This document shows positions 7,824 through 14,133 of a DNA stretch of 14,133 nucleotides, piece by piece (the stretch's first letter is position 1; each line of letters opens with the position of its first letter). Below the pieces are notes generated by a model, which ran no database searches, was not told the origin of the DNA, and saw nothing but the letters and a program-made list of their open reading frames with translations. The DNA comes from Thalassiosira profunda (taxonomy: Eukaryota > Bacillariophyta > Thalassiosirophyceae > Thalassiosirales > Thalassiosiraceae): NCBI GenBank assembly GCA_036939355.1, contig JALLAP010000782.1, forward strand, positions 1 to 14,133. Reading direction: 5' to 3'. The position numbers and the translations under genes are program-made.

Positions 7824-9099
7824 ATGTCGGGTTCAGATGCCGTGGCGGCGGGCCGCATAGAAGACAAAGAGGACTGTCCTCTCTGTCTTGATCCACTTCC
7901 ACCCATCTGGGATGCCGGCCGTCGGGCTGTGATGGCGTGCTGTGGAAAGGTGACTTGCAGGGACTGCGATACCAAAAAGACCGAGCATCTGCGCAATGTT
8001 TTGGCCGAGACTGGCTCGTATAGCCGGCAGGAGGAACAGCTAGCCAAGATGTGTCCTTTGTGCCGAACCGAAATGCCCAAAGACAGCATGGACAGTACCA
8101 GAATGATGCTAGAGAAGTTCGGAGAGGGTCGTTTGTCTCTAAACTTGTACTCGGAATTGGGGAGGTCTTATCAGATAGGAGTGGGTTGCATCGTGCAAGA
8201 CGTGGAAAAGGGCTTAGAGATACTGATGCTTGGAGCGAGAAAAGGGGACTCCAATTGCCAACATGCCATTGGCTCCAGTTATCTAGAGGGTGTGGATGGT
8301 TTGTCACAATCGACAGCTGAAGCAAAGCGGTGGTATCTCGCTGCATCGGAGCAGGACCACGCGATTGCTGAGTACAACCTTGCCAATATTTTCAGAGACG
8401 AGGGGAATGATGCGGAGTACATTAGATATATGAGAGGCTCGGCATCGAAGGGCTTTGGTGAGGCAAGCTACAATCTAGGCGAAGCTTACGTCAAAGGCAG
8501 TTGTGGTCTCCAAACATCCAATGAAGAGGCGAGGGGATGGTATCTGGCAGCAGCTTCAACAGGGCCACGCAGTCGCAGAGTACAATCTTGCAGAAATGTC
8601 GAGGGAGGAGGGCAATGATGCTGAGTACGTGCGATATATGAGGGGTTCGGCGTCAAAAGGCTACGATGATGCCTACTACGCACTGGGCAGAGCTCATTAT
8701 TATGGCGAATTTGGTCTCCGAAAATCACAAGAAGAGGCGATCCGATTGGTGACACCAGCTGCGGAGAGGGGGAACGCGCACTGTATGAACATGCTGGGAT
8801 ATATGTTGTGCAACAAATCCCCGGCGCTACCACCTCCAGTTAATCCAAATTTCACGAAGGGGATGCAGTGGCTTCTCCGGGCAGCTGCGACAAAAGATGA
8901 AGAATCCGTCACAAACTTGAAAGCATTGGAGGGCTGGGCCCGCAGCATATGTTTTAGGTGCTACAGGGACGCACCTTCCGAAAAAGCATTCCTGCGATGC
9001 TCTCGTTGCCGCGCGGCTTGGTACTGCAGCAAGGACTGTCAGAGTCAGCATTGGAAGGCGGAGGCGGGGCACAAGCAATGTTGCATCAAATGGAAATAG
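7824..9099 (+). CDS. RING-Sel1-MYND protein with an internal duplication and a +1 frameshift
   Basis: The protein starts MSGSDAVAAGRIEDKEDC, then a RING-like cluster (CPLC, CCGKVTCRDC, CPLCR), Sel1-type repeats and a C-terminal MYND finger (CFRC, RCSRCRAAWYCSKDC, HW, GHKQCC). The frame breaks at 8556. After WYLAAA (8538-8555) one extra T precedes CAA CAG GGC CAC, which encodes QQGHAVAEYNLAEM in the next frame and runs on to TAG 9097-9099. Without that T the product is 424 aa. This copy also has a tandem 69-aa (207-nt) Sel1 block, 8331-8537 and 8538-about 8744. Taking one block away leaves 355 aa, the size of the intact paralog at 12172-13239. RING plus MYND suggests ubiquitin transfer or scaffolding, but neither is shown. 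The single +1 may be a sequencing error or the start of decay; protein-level similarity stays high on both sides of it. Confidence 0.8.
8331..8744 (+). repeat. Tandem 207-nt Sel1 module duplication
   Basis: The two units begin with tggtatct at 8331 and 8538, exactly 207 nt apart, and encode matching blocks. Unit 1 has WYLAASEQDHAIAEYNLA and unit 2 has WYLAAA then QGHAVAEYNLA; both continue with EGNDAEY, RYMRGSASKG. The DNA has diverged, so the duplication is not very recent. The other two paralogs in the window have only one unit. Confidence 0.8.
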
Positions 9100-9533
9100 C
9101 CGGAGAGCAAACATGGAGGTGAAGGCGCTTCGGCGGGTACATGCAGGTAGAATTGAATGAGAGAAAAGTCACGGGGATTTACTTATACTATGCAGACAAA
9201 GGCTAAATATCTTTCCCGTCTTACTGGGAGCCATCCGGGTGGTGCTGCTCTAGAGAAGCCGCCTTCCCCAACCCAGGCCCAAACCTCTGACGTGAATATC
9301 CATCACGTGAAGTAACATCGTGTCACGGAGACTTTTGCAGAAAAGTGGAAAAGGACTTGATGCCACCGCTCCGACTTCCCTCCCCCGACGAGTTTGCACT
9401 CCGTCTTGTGCAAAGGAGGTTTGCTCACATCTTGCGGTCGAAGGTCGGGGAGGCCATTCCGCCTGTATCCAACCCTTTGCTCGACGCTCGGGGATAGACT
9501 GGTGTAGACTGTGGCTGCCGCCTCTCTGGAGCA

Positions 9534-12059
9534 ATGGTGTCGTCTCACGCCCTCCTCGCGGTCGTCGCCCCCGTCCTCTGCGGCGTCGCCGCTCGCAGAG
9601 ATAGCCGCTTCGGCGCACACTCCGCGCGCTCCGTGCAGGAGGAAGCCACGCCGTCGGTCAAGATACGGACACTGCCCGGCGATCCCTCCCGCGTCTTCCA
9701 GCTGCGGCAGAAGCACGCCATCCGGGCGAGGAAGAAGAAGGTGCACGGCGAGGCCCTCGACGCGGAGGCGCCGCCAATCGAGAATCACGCGTTCGGCGCG
9801 CCCGCCGCCACCCCGACGCTCAGCCCGCTGTCCATTCCGTGCCCTCCCGGCTACGATCCGCGACGCACCGACTACACATCGGGAGATGTCGTGGAGGTGT
9901 ATAACACGATGTTCGTCTGTCGGGGCGGGGTGTACGAGGAGTATTGCAACATTGCCACGTGGACACAGGTCAGCAAGGAAGGCGATGCAGAGAAAGCGGA
10001 GGAGCTGTGGCTCAACGCGTGGCTGGAGATGGGAGCGTGCGTTGCTCCTCAGTTGGTGGTTGCGGAACTCAACGTTCCAACCTCACCTCCGACAACGAGT
10101 GCAATGCCCACCAGCAGTCCGAGGCCGTCGTCGTCTCCATACCCTACGACGTCCATGCCCACCTACGTGCCGACGTACTTCCCGACGCAGTATCCGTAAG
10201 TGCAATGCTCAGTGCAACAAGTGCAACAAGTGCAACAGTGCAGATCGTTGCATGCGATCGTGTTGAGTTCGTCTAACCGCTCTATCGTGTCCAATCTCAA
10301 ACAGAACCTACTATCCGACCACCACGCCCACGCTGGCACCTTCGGCCCCTCCCACCGCGTCGCCCTCCTCTTCGCCACTGGCGCTTTCGCCGCTCGCCCA
10401 CGTCGAACAGCTGCCTTCGGAGACCGTCGCCTGCGCCTCCTCACAGATTCTCTTCCGCATCGAGCTGCTCACAGATAATTATCCGACGGACATATCGTGG
10501 CAGTTCAACGACCGAAGCAACAATGTGATACTTCTGACGTCTNACAGATAATTATCCGACGGACATATCGTGGCAGTTCAACGACCGAAGCAACAATGTG
10601 ATACTTCTGACGTCTCCGCTGGAGGGGTACAGCGGAAAGAGCTTGGGAAACAAAATGATGGAGCCGCAACTCGATATTCGGGACATTTGCCTCGACTCAA
10701 CTTCAGCAAAGTATGAGTTTGTGATAGAGGATGAGTTTGCCGATGGGATGTGCTGTCGAGACGGCGTGGCGCAGGGACATTACAAGCTGATGCAATACAA
10801 CGCAACCGTAGATGGGAATTGGATGGTGCTAGCGAGCGGATCGGACTTCAAGACGAAGGAGGTATCGCATTACTTCGAGCTGCAATCAAACAATGCGCTC
10901 GGTACCGATGATGGAACGTCATCGGCGCCTGCTCTGGAGCAAGCCACTCTGAGCGAGGAAATGCTGCTGGCACGGAACGAAGATTCCAGCGAACCGACCG
11001 ACGAGACTGGAGTGTCATCGCAATTGAAGCTCCTCTGCTCTCCATCGCAAAGAAAGATCACCATCGAAGTGCAGACTGACAACTTTGGCCTCGACAACTC
11101 GTGGGAGTTTCGAGAAAGGGGCGGAGCCGTCTTGGCAAAGAAAGAACGCGTCTACCAGAACAAAGTGCAGATTGACACTCGAGATGTGTGTCTAGAGGAT
11201 GACTCGTTGTATGAAATGATCGTGAACGATGCAGGTGGTGACGGGATGTGCTGCCGGTACAACGAGGGCCACTACAAAATATACGACCAAAGCGGGGCGG
11301 CGATATTGCACGGTGGCTCCTTTCAGTCCAGCACTGCTCGGCACTTGGTCAACACAACAGCACCATTTATGGACGATCGGGACGAGATGTGGCTGGAATC
11401 CCACAACAAGCGGCGAAAGTACTGGCACGCCTACTACAACACCTCCTACATCCCGTTGCTGTGGGACGAATNCCCACAACAAGCGGCGAAAGTACTGGCA
11501 CGCCTACTACAACACCTCCTACATCCCGTTGCTGTGGGACGAATCGCTGAAGGCCGAGGCGCAGGTGTGGGCGGATACCCTTCTCGATTCCTGCGGCGAC
11601 GGTATGCACCACGACCCAGAGCGGGAGTTCGGCGAGAATGCCGCGGGCAACTCCGGAAATGGAAGCTGGGGGACGCAGCGGGAGCCGGAGAAGATCGTGG
11701 CGCGGTTCGTGGACTACGAGGTTGACTGGGCGTGGCCGGAGAATGGCCACTTGACGCAGACGGTGAGTTCCATCTTTACAACCTGTTTTGTTTGCTATCA
11801 AGATGTGTGCATCTCTCAACTTCACTGCGACTGGCAGCTCTGGAGATCGACCAAATACGTTGGGTGTGCGGAGAGCCACAAGGCCATGGAGAAGGATGGC
11901 CACCATTGCCATACGCAGGTCTGTCGATACGCGCGGACGGGCAATTGCAACATGAACGCGCACGAGGATGCCGACGGAACGGTGGATTGGCTGACGCCGA
12001 TGTTGGAGGACGTCAGTCACTGCGGGCCGATTTGTCCGGCGGACGGTTGCCGGGCGTGA
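9534..12059 (+). CDS. Secreted CAP/SCP-domain protein with CBM-like module, three exons, split by two assembly duplications
   Basis: Exons are 9534-10195, 10305-11762 and 11838-12059. A signal peptide (about residues 1-20, hydrophobic [15 protein letters not shown]) precedes a compact Cys/Trp module at 103-169 ([34 protein letters not shown]) resembling CBM5/12 chitin-binding modules. A Pro/Thr/Ser linker follows, then two copies of a module with SW, RD(I/V)CL, DGMCCR and GHYK. Last comes a CAP (SCP/PR-1) domain with [17 protein letters not shown], and the CAP signature [17 protein letters not shown] formed across intron 2; its two His and the Glu match the CAP cavity. Two 72-nt duplications with an N (around 10543 and 11472) each add 73 nt and shift the frame. 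Discounting both, the spliced length is 2196 nt, or 731 aa, with no stop. Location is probably cell wall or extracellular; the function of diatom CAP proteins is unknown. Confidence 0.85.
10196..10304 (+). other. Spliceosomal intron 1 of the CAP gene, 109 bp
   Basis: The donor is GTAAGT right after TATCC and the acceptor is AAACAG at 10304. Splicing joins CC to A and continues the Pro/Thr linker (QYP then [10 protein letters not shown]). The intron has in-frame stops, so the unspliced message would end at 10197-10199. Confidence 0.9.
10212..10237 (+). repeat. 9-nt tandem repeat (gtgcaacaa), about three units, inside intron 1
   Basis: Two perfect gtgcaacaa units and a third lacking its last base follow each other directly. 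This is a minisatellite-like tract in an intron and has no clear function. Confidence 0.85.
10471..10615 (+). repeat. 72-nt exact duplication around a single N (assembly artefact)
   Basis: Bases 10471-10542 and 10544-10615 are identical, with an N at 10543. Together with the N the extra copy is 73 nt, which moves the CAP gene from frame 1 to frame 2. The frame resumes correctly when one copy and the N are discounted, so this is an unmerged contig overlap and not biology. Confidence 0.93.
11400..11544 (+). repeat. Second 72-nt exact duplication around a single N (assembly artefact)
   Basis: Bases 11400-11471 and 11473-11544 are identical, with an N at 11472. The overlap is again exactly 72 nt, as at 10471-10615. 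It repeats the start of the CAP domain ([17 protein letters not shown]) and shifts the frame by one. The equal size at both places fits a fixed overlap or k-mer length in the assembler. Confidence 0.93.
11763..11837 (+). other. Spliceosomal intron 2 of the CAP gene, 75 bp, in frame and free of stops
   Basis: The donor is GTGAGT at 11763 and the acceptor is TGGCAG ending at 11837. Removing it joins GHLTQT to [11 protein letters not shown], the continuous CAP signature. Its length is a multiple of three and it has no in-frame stop, so retention would insert 25 residues into the signature without breaking the frame. Confidence 0.85.
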
Positions 12060-12171
12060 GAGGGATCAATCACTTGAGCTTGCAGACAGATCGCATGCAA
12101 ATTCATAGACGACATCATTATTCATTGCCGACTCTCGGCACCATTGCCTTGCTAGCTCTATCTACCAATCT

Positions 12172-13239
12172 CTACTCCCATTTGATGCAACGCTGCTTGT
12201 GCCCCCTCTCTTCCTTCCAGTGCAGCACCTGACACTCCTTGCTGCAATACCAAGCCGCGCGGCACCTCGAGCAGCGCAGGTACGCAGTCTCTGGCGGCGC
12301 TTCCTTCCTGCATCTGAAGCACTTGTTAAAAATACCCTCCTTCAGCTCAGCCAAGATTTCTATTGCTTCTTCGTCCCTCTTCTCTGCGGCGCGTCGGAGC
12401 CAATGCACGCCCTGAGTGAAGGTTGGATTGGCCGTAGGGTCCTCCTCATCATCGGCCCAATTTATCGTACAAACCATTCCCAACACACGCATGGCTTGAG
12501 CGTGGCCGCTCTCTGCGGCAGGCGTCAGGACGTGGATCGCCTCTTCCGCTGATTCCTGGAAGCCATGCATGCCCGAAAAGTGAATTGCGCCTAAAAGAGT
12601 GCACGCAGGGCCGTAGCCCTTCGATACTGATCCTCTCAGGTATCGCAGGTACTCGGACTCGCTGCCCTCGTTCTTCATCATTATTGCAAGATTGTACTCG
12701 GCAAACGCGTCGCCCTGCTGTGCTGCTGCCAGGAGCCATCGCTTCGCGTCTTTCCGAGACTTGGGAAGACCATGGGCACCAGTGGAATACGCATCACCAA
12801 GCACAGCTTGGCAGAGGGGGTCACCCTTCTCCGCCCCTAGCTTCAGGATTTTTAAGCCCTTTCCCAAGTCTCTCGCGCAGCCCTCTCCCGTGACGTAAGA
12901 TCTCCCCAACGACATGTACAATCTGAGAGGCAAGTGACCCTTCTCAAACTTCTTCTGCATCATTCTAGTTCTTCCCACATCCTCTATGGGCATTACTGTG
13001 CGACAACACGGACAGCAAGTGAGGAGTTGGCTCTCTCCGTCGCCCCATGAACCGCTGCCGAATGCCTCCATCAAGAAGTCAGTCTTCTTGTCAATGCAGC
13101 TCTTGCATGCCATCTTTCCGCAACACGTGAACATCTGACATGGAGAATCTGCATCCCAAGTGGGCGGAAGTGGATCCAAGCAAAGCGGGCAATCGTCCTG
13201 ATCGTTGAGTCGGCTGACGGCTGATTCCGATGCCGCCAT
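12172..13239 (-). CDS. RING-Sel1-MYND protein, intact, 355 aa
   Basis: This is the full-length member of the local family and the reference for its two broken relatives. Residues 17-79 form a RING-like cluster (C17, C20, C34, C39, C40, C45, C48, C75/C76, C78/C79) with Cys where C3HC4 RINGs usually have His, so E3 activity is uncertain. Residues of about 104-285 are Sel1-like repeats (for example LGRSYVTGEGC, LGDAYSTGAHGLPKS, LGAIHFSGMHGF), alpha-solenoids known to scaffold protein complexes. Residues 307-351 are a MYND zinc finger with the pattern CFRC, LRCSRC, YCSKEC, H, H, C; such fingers bind short proline-rich peptides in other proteins. ATG at 13239 is a real start, with CACG before it. 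The gene has no intron. It is convergent with the CAP gene, 112 bp from its stop. Confidence 0.9.
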   Translation of the reverse strand: MAASESAVSRLNDQDDCPLCLDPLPPTWDADSPCQMFTCCGKMACKSCIDKKTDFLMEAFGSGSWGDGESQLLTCCPCCRTVMPIEDVGRTRMMQKKFEKGHLPLRLYMSLGRSYVTGEGCARDLGKGLKILKLGAEKGDPLCQAVLGDAYSTGAHGLPKSRKDAKRWLLAAAQQGDAFAEYNLAIMMKNEGSESEYLRYLRGSVSKGYGPACTLLGAIHFSGMHGFQESAEEAIHVLTPAAESGHAQAMRVLGMVCTINWADDEEDPTANPTFTQGVHWLRRAAEKRDEEAIEILAELKEGIFNKCFRCRKEAPPETAYLRCSRCRAAWYCSKECQVLHWKEERGHKQRCIKWE

Positions 13240-13532
13240 CGTGAATGGCCGTGGATACGCAGCAGGTAGACGCGCTGACGACCGTATATTCTCTGGTCAA
13301 TCGGTCTCCCGTCGGCAGGGACGTTATGAACTCTGCCCGCTGGACGCTGGAGGCTTGTGCACTTGTTGTGCTCGTCTCCGTCTCTTTTTCACGCCTCCGA
13401 AATGTTCTTCACGCCCTGTCACACAGATCGTTCACGTGACCCGTCGCCCGAGCCAACAGACTAAGTTAGACAACTCTCTTTCGCCAATGATCAGTTGTAT
13501 TGAATTCCCACGTTTTGTAGGGCTAGTAGTAG

Positions 13533-13540
13533 TATTTATA
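13533..13540 (+). promoter_or_regulatory. TATA-like element
   Basis: The sequence tatttata lies 130 bp upstream of the ATG at 13671, in the 431-bp divergent region between it and the gene starting at 13239 (-). The rest of that region holds no gene I can support. Confidence 0.25.
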
Positions 13541-13670
13541 CGCTTGATGCCGAGTTGCAACTTGCAAACAAGCGGAAAGTTGGTTGGCCCAGCTTGATGG
13601 AGGGCGGCCCCAACGCAGTGACAACCTACAATACCATCGGCGGCGCGCACTGAATACCCAGCGGATCGAA

Positions 13671-14133
13671 ATGGAGTTCCCCACCGAGGCCGCCTACGGC
13701 CGCCACGATCCCGCGGCCCTGGCCCACTGGGACGGCCGCGACGAGTACGAGGACGTCGTCCGCGAGGGGAGCACTGAAAACGTGGAGGTCGAGAGAACAG
13801 TGGGCGTTGGACTCAGCCCTAGGAGCGAAGCGAGCTTGGCGGTGAGCATGGGAGGTATTAGCGGCGTGCTGTGCGGCGCCGTCAGCCCGCGGAGCTTGAA
13901 CCCGCCGGGGGTGAGTTTGTGGAGCAGCGACAGCGGAGACGATCCGGAGACGCCGGGGTCGCCCCACGTGGACACCGCCCTCCTGGAAAAGGAGCCCCCG
14001 CGCCAACTTCAGACGAACGGAGAGCCGCAATCCCAGCCGTTGAGCCCGTCGTCGGCCCCGTCCCTCATGATGGACCTGTCCGACCTCGAAACCTCCCTCA
14101 ACGAGGAGGTCGGCACCGTCAAGGATTGGCTGA
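13671..14133 (+). CDS. Acidic Ser/Pro-rich protein, 5' part, cut by the window edge
   Basis: From ATG 13671 the frame is open for 154 codons to the end of the window with no stop. It begins MEFPTEAAYGRHDPAALAHW and is rich in Asp, Glu, Ser and Pro, with repeated SP-type phosphorylation-like sites (LSPRSE, VSPRSL, TPGSP, PLSPSS). The last visible stretch, LMMDLSDLETSLNEEV then GTVKDWL, looks helical and may start a folded domain. I see no signal peptide or membrane span. GC-rich coding and the lack of stops support a real gene, though two GTGAGx donor-like sites (about 13850 and 13910) could mark introns. I do not recognise the family; this looks like a disordered N-terminal region of a larger cytosolic or nuclear protein. 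Confidence 0.65.
   Translation, partial: MEFPTEAAYGRHDPAALAHWDGRDEYEDVVREGSTENVEVERTVGVGLSPRSEASLAVSMGGISGVLCGAVSPRSLNPPGVSLWSSDSGDDPETPGSPHVDTALLEKEPPRQLQTNGEPQSQPLSPSSAPSLMMDLSDLETSLNEEVGTVKDWL

Noticed and set aside
9100..9533. A small gene or RNA between the second RING-Sel1-MYND gene and the CAP gene
   Set aside because: Only short frames and a CACGTG palindrome near 9304 are visible; nothing supports a gene.
9511..10266. 251-codon Arg/Ser/Pro-rich plus-strand frame
   Set aside because: A shadow of the first CAP exon; it lacks the signal peptide and the Cys/Trp module seen in the correct frame.
10598..11725. A separate 375-codon gene
   Set aside because: It is the middle of the CAP gene, cut out by the two N-flanked duplications; its tail after 11472 is out of frame.
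11229..12059. A separate gene for the CAP domain
   Set aside because: Its first part is an out-of-frame shadow, and only the part after the second N is real; it belongs to the gene starting at 9534.
1..14133. tRNA, rRNA, CRISPR or transposase genes
   Set aside because: I looked for cloverleaf-type arms, regularly spaced repeats and transposase motifs on both strands and saw none I could support.

Overview
The window looks like nuclear DNA of a eukaryotic alga, most likely a centric diatom of the Thalassiosira type; the species-level guess is inference. The support is: short GT-AG introns (75, 89 and 109 bp) that restore protein frames, three paralogous RING-Sel1-MYND proteins, a secreted Pro/Thr-linker protein with repeated Cys-Cys modules of a kind I associate with heterokonts, and no bacterial operon or ribosome-binding-site structure. 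Single N bases mark it as draft assembly.

Layout, left to right. (1) 3-1235 (+): 3' part of a coiled-coil protein. (2) 1236-1983: a gene-poor stretch with a perfect 47-bp direct repeat bracketing 272 bp, which hold a small minus-strand SAP-like coding remnant, then an E2F-like site and simple repeats. (3) 1984-3051 (+): a ten-helix drug/metabolite-type transporter. (4) 3111-4171 (-): a RING-Sel1-MYND pseudogene with a 7-nt deletion and a nonsense codon. (5) 4172-4491: a GC-box-rich divergent promoter region. (6) 4492-5965 (+): a type II membrane protein with a GDSH motif (SGNH/PC-esterase-like), frameshifted near 5521. (7) 6067-about 7604 (-): a two-exon protein with three thioredoxin-fold modules (two GST-N-like, one glutaredoxin-like); its first exon is not resolved. 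(8) 7824-9099 (+): a second RING-Sel1-MYND gene, with a 69-residue internal duplication and a +1 frameshift. (9) 9534-12059 (+): a three-exon secreted CAP/SCP protein with an N-terminal carbohydrate-binding-like module; it is interrupted by two 72-nt/N/72-nt assembly duplications. (10) 12172-13239 (-): the intact RING-Sel1-MYND paralog, 355 aa. (11) 13671 to the right edge (+): the 5' part of an acidic Ser/Pro-rich protein, open to the edge.

The genes do not form an operon. Two themes stand out. The first is a local family of RING-Sel1-MYND genes that all reduce to a 355-residue ancestor but survive intact in only one of three copies. The second is a set of secretory or membrane proteins (CAP fusion, GDSH hydrolase/transferase, transporter) that could act at the cell surface or in the Golgi. 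Several apparent gene breaks are assembly or sequencing faults and others are real mutations; the entries separate the two where the sequence allows.
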